From the NCBI GenBank assembly GCA_043228905.1, contig JBHGNT010000001.1, forward strand, positions 1,798,001 to 1,862,000: a stretch of 64,000 nucleotides of DNA. Direction: 5' to 3'. The notes under the pieces are model-generated. The model was not told the DNA's origin and ran no database searches. It saw nothing but the letters and a program-made list of their open reading frames with translations. Shown piece by piece: positions 1 through 10,487 of the stretch (its first letter is position 1; each line of letters opens with the position of its first letter). Origin of the DNA: Azolla caroliniana (taxonomy: Eukaryota; Polypodiophyta). The position numbers were made by a program, and so were the translations under genes.

Positions 1-48
1 ACACCTCCTCTTCTAATTCGTCTTGAAGAAAGGCGTTCTTGACATCCA

Positions 49-334
49 TGTTGGGAAACCAGGTCGTCTATGCGGAAGATCAAGAAGCATTCGATTGCTG
101 TTGAGTACCTGCGTATGACAGTTTGTAGGTCGTTGCACAGAGAGAGAGAGAGAGACAGAGAGGCACAAAGACTTTCTCATTCCATAAAGCAATAATACAA
201 CACCCAACCTTACAAAAAGGTTACAAGGTCACTATATATAGTGACCGACTTAGGGCAACTACCCTTTATGCTAATTACATAAATGGCCAAAACGGGATAG
301 TGTGAATACGTCCATTATACACATGTATTCGACA
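49..334 (-). repeat. 3' LTR of young Copia
   Basis: The 286-bp LTR is identical by eye to 5214-5499. It holds a GA-rich microsatellite near 138-156. A perfect 20-bp palindrome, GGTCACTATATATAGTGACC at 227-246, is centred on the TATA-like core. Confidence 0.96.
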
Positions 335-346
335 CTCCCCCGTAAT
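335..346 (-). other. Polypurine tract of young Copia
   Basis: The reverse strand reads ATTACGGGGGAG directly before the 3' LTR. This is the expected position and composition for the plus-strand DNA primer. Confidence 0.85.
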
Positions 347-527
347 GGGCGTATACATGGGTTATCTAAGATTACAGGTATAGACTTAGGTTCTCGGACA
401 TATCAGCTTTGTTCGAGTCGGCAGGGTCCGAAGGCAGAAGACCGAACTGGTCGGGTCTGTACAGTTGAAGCCGATCATTAAGGAACTGATGTCGGTTGTC
501 GGGAACCATCCTGCTCTGTGTCCGGCT

Positions 528-3500
528 CTAACCGGACTGGTTTGTCGTTACGCCCATCTGATGCCGAAGAGACCGAAAGCGGTCTGCCGAAAGACACTTG
601 GTCATTCCATCTGCGACATTGTCGGTTGTGGATATTTTCTCTAGACCGATTTTCCCTGAAATGACGCAGTCCCGAACGAAGTGATATCGAACGTCGATAT
701 GTTTGGAGGTGTTGTGGTGAACCGGATTTTTCGACAAGGCAACAGCACCTTGACTGTCGCTGTAGACAACTGGGGCTGAGTCATGGTCGACTTGTCGAAA
801 CGTGTGCGCCAGCCGACCGAGCCACAAAGCTTCTTTTGCTGCGTCGGACGCAGCTACATATTCTGCTTCGGTCGTTGAGGTCGCTGTGCACTCCTGAAGT
901 TTCGACTTCCACGAGATTGCTCCATTGCCGAATTTGAAGCAGTATCCGGTTGTTGATTTCCGACTGTCTATACAGCCGGCGAAGTCCGAGTCGGTGTAAC
1001 CGACTACGCCTGAGGTTCGGTTCGGACCGAAAAGAATGCCGTGGTCTTTTGTGCCAGCCAGATATCTGAACACATGCTTGACTGCGTTCCAATGCGATCG
1101 GCCGGGATTGTGCATAAATCTGCTAACGACTCCTACGGCGTGAGAAATATCAGGCCGTGTCGCGACCATCAGGTACATAAGGGAGCCGACTGCCGGTGCA
1201 TACGGTACCGACTTCATATCTTCCCCCTCCGGACCGGATGTCGGGCAGTCTCGCTGAGAGAGCCGAAGATTCATGGGGAGCGGGGTTGAAGCAGATTTGG
1301 CTGATTGCATGTTGAAGCGTTCTAAGACACGTCGGATATAGTCGGTCTGAGACAAAAAAAGATGTCGTTTATCGCGATGCCGACTAATCTTCATGCCAAG
1401 GATGTGTCGTGCCGGACCGAGGTCCTTCATGGCAAACTTCAACCGCAGTTGCCGAATGAGATCGGCAAGTTCGCCCGCGTGGCGTCCAGAAATTAGCATG
1501 TCGTCCACGTAAATGATGAGGAAGATGGGTGATCCATCTTGAGCTGTGTTGGTGAAAAGACAATGGTCCTCATCGCTTTTTGAGAAGCCGATCGATTGGA
1601 TGAAGTCGTCGAACTTCTTGTACCATTGTCGCGGTGCCTGTTTGAGGCCGTATAGACTCTTCCTGAGTCGGCAGACTAGATGTTCTTGGCCAGTCGCCAC
1701 GAAGCCTTTTGGCTGCTCCATATAAATTTCCTCGTCAAGATCACCATGGAGGAAGGCTGTTTTGACATCTAGCTGAATCAGCTCCAAGTTGTCGGCTGCC
1801 ACTACGCCGAGTAGGAAACGAAGGGTTGTCATTTTCACCACTGGTGAAAAAATCTCGTCGAAGTCGACGCCATATTCTTGTCGGAAGCCCTTCGCAACTA
1901 ATCTGGCCTTGTACTTTGGGTTGGTCGAATCAGACGTCTCTTTTAGTCGATAAACCCACTTGCAAGGAAGAGCACGTCGGTTCCTAGGTAATTCAACCAG
2001 ATCCCAAGTCTTGTTTGCCCGAATGGAGTGCATTTCCGACTCCATCGCCAGATGCCAGGTGGATGAATCGACAGATGTCGATGCTTCTTCGTAAGACGTC
2101 GGTTCGCCGGCGTCGGTGAAGAAAATTCCAGGAGAATACCTCTCCGGAGGTTGCGACAGTCTCTCGGATCGGCGAGGTAAGATTGGACTGGTCGCATCGG
2201 GTATCAAGGTCGGATGGTCCGAAAGCGGATTGTTCTGCTGTGCCGAGTCGGGGTTGTCCGAGTCGGTAGTGTAAGGTTCAGCTACCCGTGAAGCTGACCG
2301 TGTGTTGAGAGCGGGGCCTTCTTGAAGGGTCGGCACATCGGAAAATGTTACCCTTCGGACTTCGATCGGTTTTTCGACTGATGGATTCATAGCCGACTCG
2401 TTGAACACAACGTCCGAACTTCGAACGATTTGTCTGCGTTCGGGGTCCCAAAGTCGGTATCCCATTTCGCCGTCGGATCCATATCCAAGGAAAATGCATT
2501 TCCTGGACCGAGGTGCAAGTTTTCGGCGATCATCTTTCGGAATAAGGGCGTACGCCTCGCATCCGAAGATCCTCAGCTTGTCGTAATTCGGCTTACTGCC
2601 GATCCATAGTTCCTGAGGAATTTGAAGTCCTAGAGGTCTACTTGGCGACATATTGATTATGTGTACTGCCGTGAGTAGAGCCTCTGCCCAGAAGCCATCC
2701 GACAGTCCGGAGTGTTGGAGCATGGAAACTGTCCGTTCTTGGATTGTCCGATTCATGCGTTCGGCAATCCCGTTTTGCTCCGGACTGTGTGGTGCCGTAA
2801 ATTCACGTCGGATGCCGCGTTGTCGGCAGAATTTGACGAATTCTTCGGATTTAAACTCTCCCCCATTGTCTGTCCGAAAGCATTTCAGCTTTCGGTCGGT
2901 TTGATTTTCTACCATAACGAGCCAATCGGTGAAGATCGAGAAGACCCGATCTTTGGTGCGAATTGGATAAGCCCACACCTTTCGAGTCGAGTCGTCAATA
3001 AAAGTGACGAAGTAAGAGGCACCGCCGAGAGACTGATGCGGCATTGGGCCACAGACGTCCGAGTGGACCAAATCGAGAGGTCTCGTTTCTCTTGGTGCTG
3101 ATGTCGGGTGTGATGCGGCTGCTTGTTTGCCATACTGGCAATGCTCGCAAAATTGATGGTCGGAGAAGGAGAGTTTGGGGATGTATCCGGCTCTAGATAG
3201 GTGCGTGATGCCGGCCTTGCTGAGGTGTCCTAATCTTCGGTGCCATAGTGATGACACAGGAATATCCACCAAAAACAGGTTACCCTCTCTGAGCGTAACA
3301 TGTAACGGATACAGGGAGTGTATCTTGGGTCCTCTAGCAAGCAGGAGGTTCCCCCTGTGGAGTGTCCACCCTCCCGAAGAAAAACCGGCACGAATGCCGT
3401 CTTCATCTAGTTGTCCGACTGAGATCAATGGCCTTGAGAGCTCGGGTACATGTCGGACATTGTGGAGTACAAGTGTAGAGCCACCTGCAAGGTTGAGCTC

Positions 3501-4544
3501 TACTGTGCCGATTCCGATGATGTCACAGTGTTGTGAGTTGCCGACTCGAACTGAGTCGGAGTGACGGATCGTATATTGCCGGAATTGGGATCGATGAGGA
3601 GTCACGTGAAATGACGCGCCCGAGTCTAAGAGCCATGTGCTCGATTCTTCAGTCGTGAGTAGAACTTCTGATCCGACTGGATTTTCGATTGATAGTATAT
3701 TCGGGTCGTCCGGTAGTACATCAGCTGAGAAGCTGACGTAATTGATCTCCTCATGCCGGCCACTCTTCTTGTTGTTCTTGTTCTTGAGTGCGCGGCAGTC
3801 TGCTTTGATGTGTCCGGGTTTCTTGCAATAGTTGCAGATTCGGTTATCCCATGACTGGCTCCGTCTTCGCTGATTGTTCGGCGGTCGTGAGGAATCTCTT
3901 CCTCGTATGTTCGATCGGTCTGTCGAACCTTGTACTACGTAAGCGTCGTCTGTTGAGTCTTTGGCGAAAGACTTTCTCCGAGCTGCTTCGGTCAGGATTG
4001 CGCTCGTGACTTCGGAGTATTTAACAGCCGTGGTTGACGCGTTGCACACGGTTGTGACGAAAGTTTCCCATGATGAGGGAAGGCTGCTCATGAGTATCAT
4101 TGCTCTGAGTTCATCCTCGATTGCCGTCCCCTGTGACGAGATTTGGGAGCTTATGCTTTCGTACTCATTGAGGTGTGCTTGAACCGAATCGGATTCTTTC
4201 ATCCGCAAGTTGTAGAGGCGCCGGATCAGAAACATCTTCGTTGCGGCGACCTTCTTTTCGTAAGTGTCCGACAGTGTTTTCCACAGTTCGAATGCTGTCG
4301 TACACGATTGCACCGTAAAGTATACCGATTCCGATAGGTGCATCCGAATCGTGGCGCGGACAATTCTGTCCAGCTTCTGCCACTCAATTGGTTTGTATCC
4401 TTCTGGAGGTTCTTCATTTTCGATGGGATCGATTTGCCCCTTGACTATGAGATAGTCCTGCATTTGTTCCTTCCAGAAGTTGAAGTTCGATCCATCGAAC
4501 TTACGTAGACTCATTTCTGATGAGCCGGATGTTGATGCCATCAA
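528..4544 (-). CDS. Copia Gag-Pol polyprotein, intact, 1338 aa
   Basis: A single uninterrupted frame has all Copia domains in the usual order. A UBN2-type gag covers residues about 50-190. A CCHC zinc knuckle CNYCKKPGHIKADC is at 237-250. The aspartic protease motif DSGAS starts at 307. A gag-pre-integrase segment (LWHRRLGHLS) follows, then the integrase core with TDNGGEF near 557 and AERMNRT. The reverse transcriptase has YVDDM near 1011, and the RNase H has TDSDFAGC and TEAEYVAA. Length and order are those of a complete element. The first codons are MMAST; the second Met may be the real start. Translation is probably from LTR-driven RNA. The element it sits in is dead, so this frame is not part of that older polyprotein. 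Confidence 0.96.
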   Translation of the reverse strand: MMASTSGSSEMSLRKFDGSNFNFWKEQMQDYLIVKGQIDPIENEEPPEGYKPIEWQKLDRIVRATIRMHLSESVYFTVQSCTTAFELWKTLSDTYEKKVAATKMFLIRRLYNLRMKESDSVQAHLNEYESISSQISSQGTAIEDELRAMILMSSLPSSWETFVTTVCNASTTAVKYSEVTSAILTEAARRKSFAKDSTDDAYVVQGSTDRSNIRGRDSSRPPNNQRRRSQSWDNRICNYCKKPGHIKADCRALKNKNNKKSGRHEEINYVSFSADVLPDDPNILSIENPVGSEVLLTTEESSTWLLDSGASFHVTPHRSQFRQYTIRHSDSVRVGNSQHCDIIGIGTVELNLAGGSTLVLHNVRHVPELSRPLISVGQLDEDGIRAGFSSGGWTLHRGNLLLARGPKIHSLYPLHVTLREGNLFLVDIPVSSLWHRRLGHLSKAGITHLSRAGYIPKLSFSDHQFCEHCQYGKQAAASHPTSAPRETRPLDLVHSDVCGPMPHQSLGGASYFVTFIDDSTRKVWAYPIRTKDRVFSIFTDWLVMVENQTDRKLKCFRTDNGGEFKSEEFVKFCRQRGIRREFTAPHSPEQNGIAERMNRTIQERTVSMLQHSGLSDGFWAEALLTAVHIINMSPSRPLGLQIPQELWIGSKPNYDKLRIFGCEAYALIPKDDRRKLAPRSRKCIFLGYGSDGEMGYRLWDPERRQIVRSSDVVFNESAMNPSVEKPIEVRRVTFSDVPTLQEGPALNTRSASRVAEPYTTDSDNPDSAQQNNPLSDHPTLIPDATSPILPRRSERLSQPPERYSPGIFFTDAGEPTSYEEASTSVDSSTWHLAMESEMHSIRANKTWDLVELPRNRRALPCKWVYRLKETSDSTNPKYKARLVAKGFRQEYGVDFDEIFSPVVKMTTLRFLLGVVAADNLELIQLDVKTAFLHGDLDEEIYMEQPKGFVATGQEHLVCRLRKSLYGLKQAPRQWYKKFDDFIQSIGFSKSDEDHCLFTNTAQDGSPIFLIIYVDDMLISGRHAGELADLIRQLRLKFAMKDLGPARHILGMKISRHRDKRHLFLSQTDYIRRVLERFNMQSAKSASTPLPMNLRLSQRDCPTSGPEGEDMKSVPYAPAVGSLMYLMVATRPDISHAVGVVSRFMHNPGRSHWNAVKHVFRYLAGTKDHGILFGPNRTSGVVGYTDSDFAGCIDSRKSTTGYCFKFGNGAISWKSKLQECTATSTTEAEYVAASDAAKEALWLGRLAHTFRQVDHDSAPVVYSDSQGAVALSKNPVHHNTSKHIDVRYHFVRDCVISGKIGLEKISTTDNVADGMTKCLSADRFRSLRHQMGVTTNQSG

Positions 4545-5198
4545 GTTCGGTTTTGGTTGACGAAGCTCGGTTCGGAGTTGACTACGGACCTTGTTGGAGT
4601 GCAGCCAGTTGGCTCACCCGATATCGTTCTAGTCGGATTTGAACCCGAGTCGGTTCGGCTTCGGAACTTGCTCGAATTGACTCCGGTAACTTGAGGGACA
4701 GAACCGACTGGTCTTCCCGAATGTTGCCGAGTCGGAGTGAGCCCGGTTCGCTTCGGATATATATGCCGAATACCGATTATTGAAACCGATTATCTGGACC
4801 GATTCTGCTTCGGGTGGCTGCAGCGACGAGAGAGACAGATCCAACTGATCCTCCCGAATGTCGATCAGCCGGATGAAGCGCGAATTGGGGTTGTTGTCTT
4901 GAGACCGATCTGCACCGAGTGGTTACAATGAGCGGCGAGCAGCATTTGATGACCTCTTCGGATGCCGTTTAACCGAATGGAGCATGATCGTGTCAAAGTT
5001 GCACAAGGGGATTTCACCTCGAGCGGTTACGATCACAAGGAACGGAGTACAACCTGCTGGCTTACTCCAAACAAAGATGATCTAACGCGATGAGATGCAG
5101 GCCTCGTTTTTCTTCTTCTTCTCTCTTCTTCGAATGACGCAGGAAACCGAATGCTGAGACGACGGCCGACAGCGGATTGAAGGACCGACTACTGTGCA

Positions 5199-5211
5199 GG
5201 CTCTGATACCA
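5199..5211 (-). other. Primer-binding site (initiator Met tRNA)
   Basis: The reverse strand reads TGGTATCAGAGCC two bases inside the 5' LTR. This is the standard plant Copia sequence complementary to the 3' end of initiator methionine tRNA. Confidence 0.95.
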
Positions 5212-5213
5212 GA

Positions 5214-5499
5214 TGTTGGGAAACCAGGTCGTCTATGCGGAAGATCAAGAAGCATTCGATTGCTGTTGAGTACCTGCGTATGACAGTTTGTAGGTCGTTG
5301 CACAGAGAGAGAGAGAGAGACAGAGAGGCACAAAGACTTTCTCATTCCATAAAGCAATAATACAACACCCAACCTTACAAAAAGGTTACAAGGTCACTAT
5401 ATATAGTGACCGACTTAGGGCAACTACCCTTTATGCTAATTACATAAATGGCCAAAACGGGATAGTGTGAATACGTCCATTATACACATGTATTCGACA
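5214..5499 (-). repeat. 5' LTR of young Copia (promoter copy)
   Basis: The 286-bp LTR is at the upstream end of the minus-strand element. The palindromic TATA region is at 5392-5411. The sequence just inside, at 5199-5211, is the primer site. Confidence 0.96.
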
Positions 5500-8331
5500 A
5501 TCCATCTGGTGGAGATGGCACCCTTTCGGTGCAGCAAGCGCTATCACGGTCCGCACGGATGTCATCTTTGCCACCGGGGCAAAGGTCTCTTCATAGTCAA
5601 CTCCCTTTGTTTGTGCGTAGCCCTTTGCTACGAGTCGAGCTTTGTAGCAGTTGACATTATACTTCACTTTGTATATCCATCTACAACCGATTGCCTTCTT
5701 GTGCGGTGAGTGAGGGACGAGATCCCATGTCTCGTTCTTGCTGAGAGCTTGCATCTCCTCGTTCATCGCTTTGACCCATCACAGATCTTTAGCGGCTTCG
5801 GCAAAGCTCTCTGGTTCTCGAACTACCGCCACCTTCATCATAAAGGCATAGTAATATGCCATATAGTTGTTGTAGCCGAATCGGCTAACTAGAATCTTCT
5901 CTTGGGTGGAGTGATGGAGCTTCTCATTTGCTGATGTGAGTGCTTTCTTAACTCCGGGCAACCTCATAAGAGGCACATCCAAGCTATCGAACTCACTATC
6001 GAGTGAGTGAGTCGATTCGTTGCCATCCAAGTGATCATCCATCTTTGGACTTGATCGAGATATGCTTTGGTTGCTCGGAGGTTCTTGTGATCCGCTCAAT
6101 CTGGTTGAGATTGGACTCTCTTCAAGTATTGACCTTAGTTGATCATCGTCTTTTGTGTTGTCGAGGTTGTTCATAGCTGGTTCGGGAGGAGTCGGCTTGG
6201 GTTTGTACCATAATGTCGATTCGTCAAAGACCACATCCCAAGTAGAGGGGTTGAAGCACTTGTACCCCTTTTGCTCCAATGAGTACCCCACGAGGATGCA
6301 CTTCTCTGATTTTGGGTCAAGCTTCTCCCGCTTCTCATCGAGAATGTGCATGTATGCAATGGAGCCGAATATCCTTACATGGAATAGATCCGGCTTCTTC
6401 CCATAGTATTTCTCGTGCGGGGTGACCTCATGCACTCCAGATGTTGTGCACCGGTTCATGAGGTAGACGACGGTATTTGCAGCTTCTGCCCAATATGACT
6501 TGGGCATATGCTTCTCATTTAGCATGGCCCTTGCTACTTTGAGGATGTGCCGATTCTTGCGTTCGGCTACACCGTTCTATTGCGGTGTGTGTCGGCAAGT
6601 GAATTCTCGCTGAATTCCTTCTTGTCGAAGGTATGCCATGAACACATCAGAGAAGTATTCCTTTCCTTCTTGTACATGGTGGCTAGTTGTCTTCTCGACT
6701 TCGGTTTTGAATTTTTGGAAGTGTGTAAACACTTCGCCCTTCATCCTCATGGGAAAGATCCATGTGTATCTAGAGAAGTCATCGATGAAGGTAACATAGT
6801 ACCCACATCCTTCGACTGTGGCCGTCTATGCCGGTCCCCACACATCCGAGTGGACTACGTCCAATAGGCCTTTGCTCACGTTCCTCTCCGTCGGGAACGG
6901 GTGTCGATGTTGCTTGCCGAATTGGCATGCTTCACATACTTCTTCAATCTCTTTCTCTTTGAAGGTTGGGAACCCGATGACGACTCCTTTCGATTGCATC
7001 GCCTTGAGTTTGTTGAGATTGATATGGCCAATTCTATTATGTCATAGCTCTATGTCGGTGTCGGGTTTGAGGCCCTTTGCAAACTTGCATCCCTTGCTCC
7101 ACAATTAAATTGGCCGACCGAGATCAAATTCTTCGTTATGGTGGGTACATGTAAGACATTTTTTATGCAAGTTTGTTCGTTGTCTTTCCCGAATGGGACA
7201 GTGCCAAGATGCCAAATCAGATGAGTGGTGTCGTCTCCGGTCTCGACATAACCGGGTTGGTCCGGCTCTCGAAGGTCTTTGAACCATTCTTGATGGGACG
7301 TCATATGGTTCGAAGCACCGGAGTCGACAAACCATACATCTTCTAGATTGGAGGCATTAGTCGAAGTAGAGGCCGACATAGAATTTTCTCTGTCTCATTA
7401 CGAACATTCCGCCATGATCTTCATAGTCGGTGTTGGTGGCGTAATTTGTGAGTTGTCGGCTAGTGGAAGCAAACTCGCGCTTCTTCTTTCGACACTCTTC
7501 TTCATGGTGGCCGATTTTTCCGCAATAACCTCATCCAATCGAGGTTTGTCAGCCCAGACCGGAATGGAAGCTCCCCCTTCTTCCAAAGGTTCCTCGATGA
7601 CTTCCGTCTTGTTGCTGAAATTGGAAGTTGTTGTCGTAAGTCGAACCTCATCCGCATCGTCCTTGGCCGAATCAGCCTCTTGCTCGACCGCGTCCTCTTC
7701 CTCCGTTCGAATGCGTGTAGAGAATGTGGCCTTTTGAGGTGTTGCTCCTTGTTCGAACATGATTTTCTTCAACCAATAACATGGATTGAAGATCAAAGAA
7801 AGAGGGAGGATTCTCCCTTGCTAGTACGACGATCCTCATCGTGCCGAACCGTGGTGCAAGGCCGCCGAGGCATATTTGCACCATCTCATCATCATCCACG
7901 TTGACGCTTATCGAGTTGAATGAGTCACAAAGCTCCTTGATCTTCAAGGTGTAGCTTCTAATGGACATGTCCCGTTGTTGGATGTTGTTCAACTCTTGGC
8001 GGAGTTGAAGTTTTCGTGCCGTCGTATTGGCAGCAAATATCTTCCTCGGATTCTCCCATGCTTCCTTTGGTGCCGTGGCTTCTCGAATGTAGCCGAGCAT
8101 GTTGTCATGAACACATGTCGCCAAGCAATACATTACTCGACTCGCCGCTTGCTCCCATGTTGAGTAGTCAGCGTCCTTTGGGTCGAGTCGGTTTTCTTGT
8201 GCTCCTTTGATATAGCCCTAATAACCTTGACCGACAAGGTATTGGTGCATCTTGTACTCCCAACATGAGAAGTTGTTTCGGTCCAACTTCTCGCTAGGGA
8301 GAGCACTCCCCATTTGAGTATTCATGGTGTT
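5500..8331 (-). pseudogene. Copia gag-pol remnant (gag, protease, integrase, start of RT)
   Basis: Read from 8331 leftwards. A gag start (MNTQMG, then WEYKM and YLVGQGY) is followed by a UBN2-type gag and a CCHC knuckle near 7500-7530 (CGKIGHHEEEC). Next come a DSGASNHM protease motif near 7315-7340, a gag-pre-integrase part, and an integrase core with a proline-rich tail (CILVGYS, PISTRLSGSQEPP). The RT begins with NETWDLVPH and YKARLVAKGYAQ near 5505-5740. The frame is broken in at least five places, for example between 5766 and 5779, between 6525 and 7050, and between 7379 and 7398. A plus-strand relative of the same gag lies at 12380-12634. It has no function as it stands. Confidence 0.88.
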
Positions 8332-8479
8332 CGATGTAGATGTCTTCCTTCTTCTTCTCTCTTGAATATGAGCTATGTAGCGGCACTACCATAGCGATGA
8401 GCCGGATTTCTTTGAATCATTGGCGTAGACACAACACATAGTTACTATGAGGCAAGTGGGCTAGATCAAGCTACCAAAT

Positions 8480-8492
8480 CGCTCTGATACCA
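8480..8492 (-). other. Primer-binding site of outer Copia
   Basis: The reverse strand reads TGGTATCAGAGCG, complementary to initiator Met tRNA. It is separated from the LTR end by a 20-nt spacer, which some plant Copia families have. Confidence 0.9.
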
Positions 8493-8512
8493 TGTAAAGA
8501 ATTGATGGTGAT

Positions 8513-8901
8513 TGTTACCCGTAAGAATATACGAGGAGGCATAAGGGTATGTGTAATGATGTGGTTGATGTGTATAATATAAATGAGTGTGTGAGGATGA
8601 ACACGTGCACATTTGTGTGCATGTGTACAAAGGTGAGAAAGTGGGTAAGTAATGTAACTCCCTACTTGTTTCATTCTTTATTTGTAACGGTTACCTCTTG
8701 TACTATATAAACCCCACCCATTTGAACGGCCCACCCTCCCTTAGAGAAGAAGCCTCTCCCTCTCCCTCTCCATCACTAATCTCTATCTCTCCCTCTCTAC
8801 GTCTACATGTATGTGTTGTGTATGTGTGTGAAGGGTGCATGATATAAGATGATTCTCTGCATTTTCTCTCATGCAGATCCCCTATGATCACCCACATCAC
8901 A
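8513..8901 (-). repeat. 5' LTR of the outer decayed Copia
   Basis: The plus strand starts TGTTACCCGTAAG and ends near CACATCACA. On the element strand a TATATAG box lies near 8705-8712, followed by an AATAAAG motif. The right edge is inferred only from the CA end because the partner LTR is outside the window. A related piece is at 10488-10687. Confidence 0.7.
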
Positions 8902-9129
8902 AGGAAACTATAATTTCTACTTGAAATCTTTATTTATGCTTGTAGCTCACTTCATCAAGCCCCCAGATTCTCTGTATAAACTCCAATCCTTATTAAAACC
9001 CACCGCAACAAACCCTAATCTTTGCTAAAACCCACAATAGGAAACAATACATTTCATCACCCATTTCCTATGAGAGCCCCTCTATGACAACCCTAAAATT
9101 GTCTCCTAAAAGTCTGTTTGTGCGATGCA
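8902..9129. other. Non-coding flank, nothing recognised
   Basis: This is AT-rich sequence with short AAACCC-like words. I see no gene, LTR end or inverted repeat here. Confidence 0.5.
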
Positions 9130-9480
9130 AATAGAGGTGGCCACCCAGGCAACGTTGTAGATGAGAAGAGCTCCGGGTATTAGGCCTCAAAAGACAACTT
9201 GCTGGTATATCTTGCTTTTCCTCAGCCACCCAAGAGTGATTTAGTGAATGTATCACGTTGGTACAACCACATCTTTGCATTACTAAAGAATCTCTACTGG
9301 GAGCCCCTGTTGATGTTAACATTACGGGAGTGCTTGCCCCTGTTTGTGATGCTGCCCCAGCTGCAGAGGCTGCCAACGAAGCTGATGATGATGATTTGGA
9401 TCTCTCTAGGAAGAAACTGAAGAGGAAAAGGAAGCTGCAGTTGAATAAAAAAGCTGCAGATCATGATGACCATTGAAGAT
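9130..9480 (+). pseudogene. eEF1B (elongation factor 1-beta/delta type) pseudogene fragment
   Basis: One frame gives a short run ending VNVSRWYNHIFALL. This matches the conserved end of the N-terminal domain of plant eEF1B nucleotide-exchange subunits. A shifted frame gives an acidic linker with AAPAAEAANEADDDDLDL. A second shift gives EETEEEKEAAVE, the typical acidic segment before the catalytic domain. The C-terminal exchange domain is missing. At least two frameshifts break it, and I see no introns between the segments. A decayed retrocopy or gene fragment is the likely origin. The family call rests on recalled wording of the eEF1B family, not on a search. Confidence 0.6.
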
Positions 9481-9947
9481 GACATTGTTTCTGTTGAGAC
9501 TTTAATTAAATCCATGAGAGGAAGCCGACACAACAACAGCGAGAGCTTCCATGGCAGTCGTTCAAATCCCAAATCTCAGATGCGCATCAGGTCTTCAGGA
9601 GTTTCGATCAATACCTACTCAACCGAAGCTATGTCTCCTAGTCATCAAGACATAGGCAGGAGAAATGCGTGCACTTCCGCTTAGCCCAATACACAGACAC
9701 AAATCCACTATTTGTGGTCTACAAAGGAAGAGGCCGGTTCTCATGGATTGATGGGAACGAGCTCCAAGCGATGGACATGGAGGAAGGAGATTGCTACGCC
9801 ATAGAGAGGGACATTGTCTTCCCTTACGAAAATATTGACATCCTCTACTCGGCGCACCCATTCCACCTCTCCCTCCTCAGAAGAAGAAGACAACCACTCG
9901 TAGCTGCTACAGACATCAGGGGAAAGGAAGGGGAAAAGAGGACGTAG
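9481..9947 (+). pseudogene. Possible cupin (globulin-like) gene fragment
   Basis: The frame at 9669-9947 contains LAQYTDTNPLFVVYKGRGRF, then a GD-containing segment (MEEGDCYAIERD) and HPFHLSLL. The order hydrophobic strand, GxG, then GD resembles one cupin half as in vicilin-type storage globulins. No complete domain, start or splice structure can be made out. The fragment follows the eEF1B remnant on the same strand but is unrelated to it. It could also be a chance reading frame; the call is tentative. Confidence 0.3.
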
Positions 9948-10487
9948 GAAAACGAAGAAGACAAACGCAGAGAAGAAGAAAAGAGGACAAGGGAAAGAAG
10001 GGTGAAGAGAGGAAACGAAAGAAGAGAAGGGTACGCAAAGAAAATTTGTAAGAACTCAAGGGCACGCTATCGCTTTTTAGAAGCTCGAGGGTAGTAGAGA
10101 AGATTTCCAAAACCAGAGGGTACCTAATAAAATTCTAAAAACGTGAGGGTAAAAATTAAAAAATTAAAAATTAAGGGTGTACAAATCATGAAATTTCGAA
10201 AACACAACTCACATGATAAAAGAAAGAATACACAAACGTAAAACACGATTTCACGACCCATGCCACATTGAACTAGCTGATTGGTGTATGATCTAATCGT
10301 GACTTGCGTTGATCGAATGAGAAGGTTCGAGTCAAGCAAAGCTCCGATCAAAGTTATCGATCATAGAGAAGTGATCCGATCGAGGGATTTTTGCCTGTTG
10401 AGACGACCGATGGAGTTTCGGTCGAGAAGAGTTGCTATGGCGAGTGGGTTCACTGTGCAAAGCACTGTCCCACAAGCGTGACATGTG
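9948..10487. other. Purine-rich then AT-rich non-coding stretch
   Basis: 9948-10040 is a run of AGAAGAAG-type purine-rich sequence and 10100-10180 is AT-rich. No gene is supported. The last 40 bases (10450-10487) resemble the sequence before another LTR at 28012-28042. Confidence 0.5.

Larger units (their letters stand above)
49..5499 (-). mobile_element. Young full-length Copia retrotransposon with identical LTRs
   Basis: This is a complete 5451-bp element on the minus strand. The 286-bp LTRs (49-334 and 5214-5499) start TGTTGGG and end TTCGACA on the plus strand, and I found no difference between them by eye. The target-site duplication ATCCA is at 44-48 and 5500-5504. A tRNA-iMet primer site is at 5199-5211 and a polypurine tract abuts 335-346. 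One uninterrupted polyprotein frame (528-4544) fills the interior. Identical LTRs plus an intact frame mean a very recent insertion, probably of a still competent copy. It landed in the RT of the older Copia around it. Confidence 0.97.
1..8901 (-). mobile_element. Decayed Copia element (outer), split by a younger Copia; 3' end outside window
   Basis: This is a minus-strand Ty1/Copia element. Its 5' LTR is at 8513-8901, its primer-binding site at 8480-8492, gag at about 7672-8331, protease near 7300-7379, integrase at about 5779-7000 and the start of reverse transcriptase at 5505-5766. The RT continues at 1-48, where the reverse strand reads on as VKNAFLQDELEE after QMD. The two RT parts are separated by the insertion at 49-5499. 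Many stops and frameshifts make it non-autonomous. The 3' part of RT, RNase H and the 3' LTR lie before the window start. Confidence 0.9.

Noticed and set aside
8513-8901. LTR promoter on the plus strand (CTATATAAACCCC)
   Set aside because: Primer site and polyprotein show the element is on the minus strand, where TTTATATAG also serves as a TATA-like box.
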